Shown: positions 55,757 through 64,000 of the stretch, piece by piece | Layout: each line of letters starts with the position of its first letter | Position numbering within the stretch: position 1 is the first letter of the stretch | Source of the DNA: Macrothele yani | Taxonomy: Eukaryota; Arthropoda; Arachnida; Araneae; Macrothelidae | NCBI GenBank assembly: GCA_039090855.1 | Contig: CM077011.1 | Span: 22,321,001 to 22,385,000, forward strand | Reading direction: 5' to 3' | DNA: 64,000 nucleotides | Notes under the pieces: generated by a model | Databases searched by the model: none | What the model was told of the DNA's origin: nothing | Seen by the model: only the letters and a program-made list of their open reading frames with translations | Translations under genes and position numbers: made by a program

Positions 55757-57567
55757 CAGGGTGTCCCACTCGCTACTTAACCCAGCATCTTCCTTAATAA
55801 TATTAACACTAATGAAGATTTTACAGAGAAATTTGAAGTGGATTTACCTCGTTTCGTGCGAAATGCGATGACATCACAACATGTGCTACAAGGGGCCACC
55901 AATTGCATCCAGACCGCATTGTACCCGGCGCGCCATACTGTGGAAAGTATTTGCCAGTACGTCCGCAGTCACTGCCTGAATTTCTTCTGTGATGTTTGTT
56001 TTAAGGCATCTATGGTTCGCTGTTTCTTTTGGTAAACTCTCCCTTTTAGATAGTTCCATAAAAAGTAATCAGGAGGCTTCAGATCGGGCGAGCGTGGTGT
56101 CCACAGACCTTTCGAATTGACACGTTGTCCTAAAAAGGAATGAATTTCGGCCATACTGGAGTGTGATGTGTGTGATGTCGCTCCATCATGCTGGTAATGT
56201 TCAATGGATAGTTCTCCGTCGTCCAATTGATTTACAAAGGTGTTGAAGATTTCCATATATGCAGGTGTTGTGATGGTTGTATCGAATAAGATGGTGCCAA
56301 TTATGCGGCACAGGGTCATCCCACACTAAACACCAATTTTCTGTGATTGAAGGGGTTCTTCATGCGTTGAGATTTTCACTGGCCAAAATACGGGAATTTT
56401 GAGAGTTGACCTATCCCGACAGGTGAAACCACGCCTCGTCCTAGAACCACGTGTAGTCCAGAACGCCCGGATTTTCCCGAAGAAATGTTAGCGTTGCACA
56501 GATGCCTAAAAGTCTGGAAAACCAGCCATCCACCTTTGTGCAGATACAACAATGTATATTGTGTTATTGTAAGAATGTACTTCCGCGGTAGGATTACTTT
56601 CTCAAAGAGGCACTTCCTAGTGGATAGATCTGACAGACTACAGAGACACGAAAGGGGGGATTAAAACCCATCAGTTAAGTACGCCAGGCCGGTACCAGGG
56701 ATTAGTCGGCACGTGACGTCAAATCAGGTACGCGTGGCAGGAGAAGAGCGCCACATCAGCAGGTCAGCTCCGGGGCTTCGCCCATGCGTAGTGGCGAGGA
56801 GGCGAGGAAGGCAGGAGAGAGTAGTTCTCCGGTAAGGGGACGCGAAGCGTTTTTCTTTTTCTTGTGAGCAGACGGACGCTTCAGTTACGAAGGTCCGAGG
56901 CTCTGGATGAGATTAGCCAGCGCACTATCTTTGGAGAGATAGGGTTTTTGGTTACAGCGGTACAGGTCCCGTTCAGGGAATCCCTCTTGCGTAACAGATA
57001 TTCTTCTACAGTAAGTCAATTCTTAGCATAGGCTCAGATTGAATTCGTAACGACAGGGAAGTACAGTTTGGGTAATCATATTCTCAGAGATACAGATCTA
57101 CCTAATAGTAGGTAGATTCTCTCTAGAACGTCAACGCCGAAAGTTAGGACTTAGAAATTTTTCTTCGGACGTGATTCTCCTATAGAGTTCATGTCTACAC
57201 GAATGTCAGATCTTATCCTTAAGGAAAACCGACGCTAGAGGAAGATTATTCCACCGCCGTCGGAACCTAACGGATTATTTATAAAATTTTTGTGTTTTAT
57301 TAGTAAATCCTCTCGAGATCCTTGTATCTTAGTTGTGATTATTATTCTGTTCGTTCAGCTGTTTCGATCCGCCTTCCTGGATCACAGATTTCATAACAAA
57401 GTGGGGAAGGCTTCGTTTGCTCGCCCGAATAGAGTTTAGGGTGTGTTTCAAAGAAACAGAAACACTTCCTTGTGCCTGTGAGAAGCACCTATAGCGTGGA
57501 CGCCTCAAATTCATAAGTAGGAGGCGGAGCCACGGCACGTGACCAGTACTTTCGCTCTCACACCCTG
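55757..57567 (-). mobile_element. mariner/Tc1-superfamily element (reverse) with extra insert
   Basis: Left end cagggtgtcccactcgct, right end the partial complement (cgctctcacaccctg); TA at 55755-55756 and 57568-57569. Reverse coding 55969-56319: EHYQHDGATSHTSHSSM (acidic residue 2), LWTPRSPDLKPPDYFLWNYL, GRVYQKKQRTIDALKQ. A YTWFxDEAWFHLSG-type block is partly readable near 56410-56450. The length of 1.8 kb, against about 1.3 kb usual for the type, is explained by non-matching sequence at 56560-57400. Confidence 0.7.
56562..57398. mobile_element. Possible LTR (solo or remnant)
   Basis: 837 bp beginning tgttattg and ending cataaca, that is, TGTTA...TAACA inverted ends as in many LTRs. It sits where the mariner-like element has surplus sequence. 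A GC-rich middle (56700-56850) could be a promoter/R region. No target duplication (tattg versus aagtg) and no second copy support it. Alternative: old unrelated sequence. Confidence 0.25.
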
Positions 57568-57699
57568 TATAATTTCTCTACGCATATGTTAGTACGAGTC
57601 TGCCTTGATAAAGCCACTCGCTGCTGCGGGAAGCTGGGCAATATCAGCTTGTTTACGCCAATAATAGAATAATAAATTTCTGTACCAGCGTTTATGAGT

Positions 57700-58669
57700 A
57701 TAGTAAATCAATATGCCATAGCTTTTTCTGGCTACCTTAAGCATTTTCTAACTGAATATACAACACAGTAGATCCTTCAAATTCCTGAGGGTTTTAACCC
57801 ATCCATTGGTTGGAAAAAATTACCCTGGGGTTATTAAAATGGGCTGAAATGAGCTGAAACACTATCTAAGAAGTAGAGAGGGCACCCCTGAAATGAACCT
57901 GCGCTTCGGAAAGCTTTGTTTCCTCCTTATCTTCTTTTCTTCAAAGTAGGCATCTTGGGGAATGATTGACACTATTTCTTTCTGATTCATTACCTACCAA
58001 AAGGGGCTGAAAAGATGCCGAGTAAGGGCAGAGATGTTAGAGTCACTTGTTTATATCGAGTGGCATGATGTCCATTTCAGGGTGACTAGCCCAAACCCAT
58101 CATGCCTTAGATAATGGAGGAGATAATAAAGGACATGAAGGTAACGCTTACCATCTTTGAGAAGTTGATGGTCAGTACCTCTAGAATGAGAGAGCGAAAG
58201 GCATTGGTTTGCAGAAGTATTCGTAAAACTAGGCCACACTGTAAGTATTTCTATTTGAGAGTGCAAAAAATTTTGCGAGCCATTCGGCTCAAGTTCATTG
58301 GCCGCTTAAAGGGTTATCCCACAGTAGCTCCTTGGAATTCCCCAGAGTTCAGTTTTTAAACAAGAAAGATGACACCGAATTTCCTGTTGTAATGAACACG
58401 CCTGTTGACACTTTTCTGGCGCGAATTAAATTTAACAAAGTTAATGCAACCGGTTAGAAGAAAAATCACAACCGTATTTCTATAAGCGAAAAAACATACA
58501 GAAATAGAACCAGCTACGTACGTACAGTAGCGGCGAAAACAAACAAACGGCGCACAAAAAGTTTCTCATCGCATGTCGGAGACAAATAGATCTTCAAATC
58601 GAACAGTTAAAAGAATATATATAGAAATAATCATGATGTAACTCTACTCCTTTTAGCAGAATAATTTTG
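57700..58669. other. No recognisable gene
   Basis: Frame 58114-58359 overlaps no known motif. Nothing assignable. Confidence 0.4.
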
Positions 58670-58934
58670 CATAATGGGAAAGTTGAAAAATAGAGCGAAA
58701 GGCATTCTACATGGAAACAACTGTGCCAAGGAAAAAGGGCTTTACAGATGCGCCTCCAGGGGCAAAGATAGCGAGAAAAAGGTATTGAACTTTACGCCTC
58801 CTGGCGAGAAATCTGTGCACGATTCAAAGAGGATAATGATCCAAATCTCTAACTGCAACAAATGGAATATTGTGAAAAAGAAATTTCTCAATAGGGTCTT
58901 TAGAAGCGGGGAAACAGCTACAAACTGAAGTGTT

Positions 58935-58966
58935 CTCTGTCGCTAGGTGGTGACCTAGCGACAGAG
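58935..58966. repeat. 14-bp-stem perfect hairpin
   Basis: ctctgtcgctaggt, four-base loop ggtg, then the exact complement. It lies 100 bp before the RTE insertion. Confidence 0.9.
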
Positions 58967-59067
58967 CTGTGAACCACAAAACTCCTCAAACATTGACAGT
59001 AAAGAGTTCCACAAGGTTAATGGCATCCAGTGTTGAAAGAATGTTTTAAATCGCACATTTAGAAACA

Positions 59068-59860
59068 GATGATGACGTAGTCATTTTTGCAACTACCCCA
59101 TCAGAGCTGCAGCGTATGATCCAGAAACTTGCTGACAAGAGTAAAGAAGTTGGATTAAAAATTAACTTTCAGAAGACAAAAGTGATGTTCAATGCTTTTA
59201 CAAAAAATGAAGATTTATCGATTGATGGAGAAAAGCTGGAGATAACGGACACGTACGTTTATCTTGGACAGCAGATATCAAGTGAGGGTCACATTGATGA
59301 AGAAATTAATCGGCGTATAAAACTTGCCTGGAGAGCTTTTGGAAGAAACAGTATAATTTTCAAGAGTAATATGCCATTATGTCTTAAAAGAAAAGTGTTT
59401 GATCAATGCATCCTTCCAGTGCTTGCGTATGGTGAAGAGACGTGGACCTTAACTAAAAGAGACATACAAAGGCTGCAGACAACTCAAAGTAGCATGGAGA
59501 GGTGCATGCTTGGTGTAACCAGGAGAGATAAGAAGAGGAACTCGTGGATCCGAAAAATGACAAGAGTGGAAGACTTCATGATCAGAGTTAAATCCCTGAA
59601 ATGGCAACGCGCTGGACATATTGCCAGAAGGACAGACCATCGATGGACAGCCGAAATTTTAGATTGGATTCCAAGGGACAGGAAAAGACCCAGAAAAAGA
59701 CCACATGGGAGATGGGTGGATAAAATTCGAAAGTATGCGGGAGTGACATGGAGGAGACTGGCACAAGACAGACCGTTGTGGAGGAAACTTGGGGAGACCT
59801 TCGTCCAGCAGTGGATTGTTAATGGTTGACAATGATGATGATGATGATATTAAGAAAAAC
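59068..59860 (+). mobile_element. RTE LINE, 5'-truncated but with intact C-terminal frame
   Basis: Starts at the catalytic box (DDDVVIFATTPSEL) and runs to the natural end of the frame, then gttgacaatg and five TGA repeats (59830-59850), the RTE tail. It is highly similar to the full element at 48.9 kb and keeps the Lys codon where that element has its stop, so it comes from an intact source. Confidence 0.92.
59116..59829 (+). CDS. RTE reverse transcriptase C-terminal part (237 codons)
   Basis: Open frame without lesions: MIQKLADKSKEVGLKINFQK, QQISSEGHIDEEINRRIKLA, FKSNMPLCLKRKVFDQCILP, TWTLTKRDIQRLQTTQSSME, KKRNSWIRKMTRVEDFMIRV, HGRWVDKIRKYAGVTWRRLA, FVQQWIVNG. This is the thumb and C-terminal domain of an RTE reverse transcriptase. 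No promoter or start context; the Met is internal. It cannot work alone because the palm and endonuclease are missing. Confidence 0.85.
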   Translation: MIQKLADKSKEVGLKINFQKTKVMFNAFTKNEDLSIDGEKLEITDTYVYLGQQISSEGHIDEEINRRIKLAWRAFGRNSIIFKSNMPLCLKRKVFDQCILPVLAYGEETWTLTKRDIQRLQTTQSSMERCMLGVTRRDKKRNSWIRKMTRVEDFMIRVKSLKWQRAGHIARRTDHRWTAEILDWIPRDRKRPRKRPHGRWVDKIRKYAGVTWRRLAQDRPLWRKLGETFVQQWIVNG

Positions 59861-60950
59861 AGATTAAACCTTGGCGCTCTGTAGCGGTGAAACTGTGTAT
59901 TATTTTAGGAAGAAAATATACACAAAGCGGTTTAACAGTTAGCAGTATCTGCCCGAAATAGATTTTTTTAATCAGATTTTTAGTCCTACAGATATTGCTG
60001 TATACCGGACTATAAACTTACGCCCTCTAATCGCAAACTTGTGCATAAAGAGAAACTGGAAATTAAATGAGAAAGATTTCGCCGCAGAATCGCTCTCCAA
60101 CAAAGAAATAATGTTTCATATCGAACCCATAGAAGCAGAGATATCGACGAAAATAAGATAGACATCTACGCCCCCTATCGAAAAACTATGCATTATTTGA
60201 AAAATAATGCATTCTGGAAAGCTTTCTTCGAGGTAAGCGGCATCGGCCCACGAAATAATTTTTTCAATCTAGTTTCCGGAAGCTCAGATTTCGCTGCAAA
60301 TTCATCATCAGCAGAAATAAACACTTACCCCCCCCCCCCTTCTCCTTCGGTTATCAAACCTTTTTTTTTATCAAAATTTAGAAATTATAATGGAAAACAT
60401 CTTTCATTAGGAGCTGTATCCGATGCAGGAGGAATTTTCCACGTTGGAGTTTTAGAAGCAGAAGTATCGGAGAAAGCACAATTTATTTACCATTACGCCT
60501 CCTAGAGAAAATCTATGAATTACGTGAAAAATTTAAAACTGTAACAGAAGCATTCTGCATTGGAAACGCTCTCCAACAGAGAAATAATTTTTGAAATCGG
60601 AGTTTTGGGAGCAGAGAAATCGGGTAAAATGTAATTTACCTTTACTCCCTAGCGGAAAATCTATGAATTACATGAATAACTTGAAATTGTGTATGGAATA
60701 ATCTTTGCAATCGAGTTTTCGGAATCTTAGATTTTGCTGCAAACACATCAGAAGCTGAAATAGACACTTACGGTCCTGGTGGAGAAACCATTCTTCATAA
60801 AAAATTAGAAATTTTTGTGCAAATCATTTCTCATGATGAGCCGTCTCCGATGCAGAAAGCATTTTTCAAATCCGTGTTCTAGAAGGAGAGGTATCTGGTA
60901 AAACACAATTTACCGTTACGCCTCCCCCTAGCGGAAAATCTATTTACTAC

Positions 60951-61741
60951 TTGAAAAACAAACTGCGTCTAAAACAGTCTTCGTTTTAAATGGCATTGAA
61001 AGGAAGAAATATTTGTTCAGGCGAATATTCCGAAATAAATCTGGTCAAGTCAAGCATGGTTAGTCGGATATTCAGAAACAAATTTGATCAAGTTAATTGT
61101 TCAGTTGGATATTTGATCAAATCTGGTCAAGTCAAGCATGTGGCGAAAGAAACTCCTCGCTACCCCCGTGCTACAGAGAAATAATGTATTGTAACTTCTT
61201 GGTGATACGAAATTAAAGGTTATTATGAAATTAATTTGATAGCGAGGTAAAAGTACATTTGATATGGTTATCGTTTTACTGCCTGCTTTAGCTATATTCG
61301 TCTCTATGCTATCGGAATTCATACTGATGTTTACCTTTTAATGAGACGGCCTCTTTGTGAAACCTATAGTGGTGTGGCTTTCTAGGGATTTGCAACTACG
61401 GCTAATGTTCATTTAATCTATAGCAAGGTTAAGTGCTTTTGATGTGTCAGTGGTTTAACTGCTAGCTTTTACTATAACTGTCTCTGTGCTAATGGAACTA
61501 ATGCTGCTGCGATGATATGGCTTCATGATAACTGTAGTCAAGATTATGGTCAGTATCTATATTTTCTTCATTTGTACGATAACCTGTTATACTGACATCC
61601 AACATTGAAGATTATCTACAAATTTCCACCCTCTCAGTTAAAAAACAAATAGAATATAATTATACACAAACTGTTGTGTCGTCATCTGGTGTTGACTGTG
61701 ACAACTAAAAGTATACTGATACTTGTTGACTATATATGTTA
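60951..61741. repeat. Two local imperfect duplications
   Basis: aaatctggtcaagtcaagca occurs at about 61036 and 61120 (period about 83). A second, weaker pair covers 61238-61325 and 61418-61510 (gatagcgaggtaaaagtaca versus tatagcaaggttaagtgctt; ctctatgctatcggaat versus ctctgtgctaatggaac). No gene seen. Confidence 0.55.
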
Positions 61742-61835
61742 AATAATACATATATATATATATATATCACTAAGCTGTTCTCTGAGATTCAGAGGTTAGC
61801 TCCAAAAAGAAATACAAACTTCCAGATATTTTTAT

Positions 61836-63404
61836 TTATTGTTGTCGTATCAAACTTTTACATTTACAGCGATCTTGACATACAACTCGTGCTTCACTGA
61901 TATCCATTACACGCCGTACATAAGATCTTTTATACTTCATACTCATAATCTTTTTCTCATGCAGACACTCGTGAATCTGATCCACCCATGTGTTCCTTGG
62001 CCTTCCTCTGCCTTTCCTTCCTGCCACTTGGGCTGAAAATATTTTCATAGTAAGCATTTCAACACTCATTCTTTCAACATGGTCAAACCACCGAAGCATA
62101 TTGGTTTCCACCTTGCTAACAACATTTTGCTTCACATCACACAACTGCAATACATCTTCATTTCTCACACAATCATATCGTGTCTTGCCACAAACCCCAC
62201 GTAAGTAACGCATTTCTCCAGCACACAAACGACTCCTATGTTTCTTCTGCAGTACCCAGGTTTCACTGACATACATCAGAGTAGGAACAATTTCAGTTTC
62301 ATACACAGCCATGCGGGACTCTCTAGAGAACCCATCATTCCTGTGAAAACCTCCCACAGCAGCTATGACTTTCAAAGAAGAATTCACTCGCCTACTGATT
62401 TCACCATCCAACTTTTTCTCTCTGTCAAACATGCTTCCTAAATACACAAACTCACTCACCTGGTCAATCACAGTGCCATTTATACTTACATTATATTCAG
62501 TGCTACCCGTTCCTCTCTCAAACACTATAACTTTGGGTTTTCCCTTATTTATACTCAGTTTGAATTTCACGCAAACTTCGTGCATCCGAGTCAACATATT
62601 CTGCAACTAACTTTTGCTCTCTACCAACAGGACAGTGTCATCAGCATACAGCAATCTGCACACACGGATATCACCAAGACATAAACCATTATTATCTATT
62701 TTGGCATCACGCATGCATGCGTCCATAAGTATATTAAACAGCCATGGTGACATTACACAACCTTGTCTAACTCCTGCACCAATGGAAAACCATTTTGATA
62801 AAACACCATTCACTCGTACACAAGCTTTACTACCAGCAAACATGGCTTTTACACTATTAAGTAGATTCCCAGTAACACCATATTCATTCAATACCTTCCA
62901 CAAAAGTGTCTTATTTACTCGGTCGTAAGCTTTCTCTAAATCTATGAAGGCAGTAAAATTTTTCTTCCCAACAGCCAGATACTTTTCAATCATCATGCGT
63001 AATGCAAAAATCTGGTTAGTGCAGCCTTTACTAGGCATAAAACTACTCTGAACATCCCACACTTTCTCTGATGTAAGACCCCATACTTTTTCAATAACAA
63101 CCTTACCAAACACTTTCCTTGGCACACTTAGTAGGCTAATACCACTAAGTGTGCCAGGGAAAGATTGATCACCTTTTCCCTTATACAAGGGAACAATAAT
63201 AGCATCCTTCCAATCCCAAGGGGTAATTCCTAACTCCCAGCACAACTGGCAAATTTCAGTTAACCAGTCAATTATAGAGTCACCACCATATTTCAACATC
63301 TCTGCAGTTATGCCATCAACTCCCGGAGTCTTACCATTCTGAAGAGATTTTAGAGCTTTACACACTTCTTCTCTTGAGATCCCTCCTGTGCTTTCATCCC
63401 TCAT
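61836..63404 (-). pseudogene. LINE reverse transcriptase with one in-frame stop
   Basis: Continuous frame of 523 codons with one TAG at 62607-62609. Boxes: KTPGVDGITAEMLKYGG, SLLSVPRKVFGKVV, TAFIDLEKAYDRV (catalytic Asp), GVRQGCVMSPWLFNILMD, LLYADDTVLLVE (Asp-Asp). After the stop come FVYLGSMFDREKKLDGEIS, LMYVSETWVLQKKHRSRL, MLRWFDHVERM and GRGRPRNTWVDQI. The stop probably replaces Glu (gag to tag), as SK-ELQNML is the usual sequence in relatives I recall. Upstream the frame holds another stop near 63438. Confidence 0.88.
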
Positions 63405-64000
63405 TGTGACATCACCAGCGTCTGTCTCAGAATCATCTTTGCTCTATTGATCTAATAAATCACAGAAGTATTCATCCCATCTGTCTGTCACTTAACTCAT
63501 TGGGCTCCCATATCATTTCCCCAATCTCATTCTTCACACAACTTACAACTTTGTTTTCCCTATTTTTCATGAGTCTCATGTACTTCCAGAAGGACTTCCT
63601 ATCTTTCCAAAAAGCCAGTTCATGCCTGTCCACTTTCTCCTTCCTATCTTTTGCCTTACTGTGGCGAACCAGCTTAGCAGCTTCACGCTTCTTACAGCGA
63701 TATTCATCCACAGAGACTCTACCTTGCAACATCCCCAAATAGGCTTCCTTCTTTCTCTTTACTGCCTCTTCAATCTCACTATTCCACCAAGCATCACCTC
63801 TATTGTTACCCACTATTGTGGTGCCACATACCTCTTTAGAAGCAGTGACAACACAGTTCTTAAAACATTCCCACTTCTTTTTTACATCCCTCCCACCAGA
63901 CTTCAGATCCTTCAGTTGTTCTCTGAGTAAGTCAGAATACTGCTGATGATCATCAAAGAGCCTATCAACCTTTATTCTTTCTATCCTGGGTCTCTTCCCA
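63405..64000 (-). pseudogene. LINE linker region between endonuclease and reverse transcriptase, frameshifted
   Basis: Frame 63472-63813 and its extension to the edge read ECFKNCVVTASKEVCGTTIV, AWWNSEIEEAVKRKKEAYLG, KREAAKLVRHSKAKDRKEKV, FWKDRKSFWKYMRLMKNREN and ELSDRQMG. The WWN.E...A...KK pattern is usual just before the reverse transcriptase in non-LTR elements. A one-base shift near 63473 and a TAG near 63438 separate it from the reverse transcriptase frame. Confidence 0.8.

Larger units (their letters stand above)
54258..57698. mobile_element. Inverted-repeat element with subterminal tandem repeats, invaded twice
   Basis: Left end 54258-54374 and right end 57581-57698 are inverted copies of about 118 bp (gctggtac.gaaattt, aacaagctgatattgcc, gtggctttatcaaggcagac). 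Removing a Tc1 (54447-55485) and a mariner-like element (55757-57567) leaves about 600 bp. Just inside the left end lies an array of roughly 75-80 bp units (54300-54446 joined to 55488-55735) sharing aaataactgatattgcgaa and ggctttatcaaggcagact. No own coding remains. Superfamily unknown; foldback-like. Confidence 0.72.
58670..60950 (+). repeat. Decayed tandem array, about 150-bp unit, invaded by an RTE tail
   Basis: The marker tacgcc(t/c)cct..cg.aaa recurs near 58793, 60021, 60170, 60497, 60650 and 60920 (intervals 149, 327, 153, 270 after the insert). It comes with ctatgaattacgtgaaaaa, ggaaa.gctctccaacagag and agaagcagag/aatatcg pieces. The RTE copy at 59068-59860 separates the first unit from the rest. 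Function unknown. Confidence 0.6.
61765..64000 (-). mobile_element. Second LINE family (reverse), runs off the right edge
   Basis: Reverse element with a reverse transcriptase frame, a short 3' untranslated part (61765-61835) and a (TA)n run at its 3' end (61742-61767). The protein differs from the RTE family (YADDTVLL, not FADDVVIF). The 5' portion, including the endonuclease, lies beyond the window. Confidence 0.88.

Noticed and set aside
58114..58359. 81-codon open frame that might be a small gene
   Set aside because: No recognised motif, and it lies among decayed repeats.

Overview
This 64 kb window is eukaryotic genomic DNA that consists almost entirely of transposable elements and tandem repeats. 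No host protein-coding gene could be supported. The mix points to an arthropod or a related invertebrate: several tRNA-headed SINE families, Tc1/mariner transposons flanked by TA, an RTE-type LINE with a TGA/ATG-repeat tail, a Penelope-like element with a GIY-YIG domain, and a decayed copy of an intronless family of unknown function that I recall from arthropods such as ticks. A chelicerate is possible, but that is a guess. Family names rest on motifs I could read; no database was searched.

Layout. 0-3 kb: a SINE-I copy, a second tRNA-headed SINE and a decayed RTE fragment. 3.4-5.4 kb: a Tc1 ruin split by a SINE-II dimer, then a 440-bp palindromic MITE between TTAA sites. 6.3-10.05 kb: two Penelope-like 3' ends head to head, one abutting a complete-length Tc1 (family B), then another Tc1 (family C). 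10.7-16.7 kb: a 119-bp array, a reverse-strand mariner, a 415-bp tandem repeat with tRNA-like heads, a deleted mariner and a small MITE. 17.5-26.4 kb: SINEs, an 89-bp array carrying a SINE, a Tc1 (family A) inside an older Tc1, a second tRNA-headed tandem repeat and the best-preserved Tc1 family B copy. 26.4-36.9 kb: a 38-bp perfect palindrome, a minisatellite, the decayed unknown-function gene, a 145-bp array, another family A Tc1 and a CRE/X-box cluster. 37.3-40.9 kb: a Tc1 carrying two further insertions. 42-48.8 kb: inverted SINE pairs and an RTE tail split by a SINE.

48.9-52.1 kb holds the best-preserved element, a full-length reverse-strand RTE retrotransposon whose endonuclease-reverse transcriptase frame of about 986 codons is broken by one nonsense codon. 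52.2-54.2 kb: another family A Tc1 and another RTE piece, again split by a SINE. 54.25-57.7 kb: a roughly 600-bp inverted-repeat element swollen to 3.4 kb by a Tc1 and a mariner-like element. 58.7-61 kb: a decayed 150-bp array invaded by an RTE tail. 61.8-64 kb: a second LINE on the reverse strand, running off the right edge.

The genes do not form a pathway. What can be read is a history of insertion into insertion, dated by target-site duplications, split frames and interrupted repeats. The autonomous families (RTE, Tc1 A/B/C, mariner) all carry inactivating lesions here; the SINEs, MITEs and palindromes would depend on enzymes encoded elsewhere.
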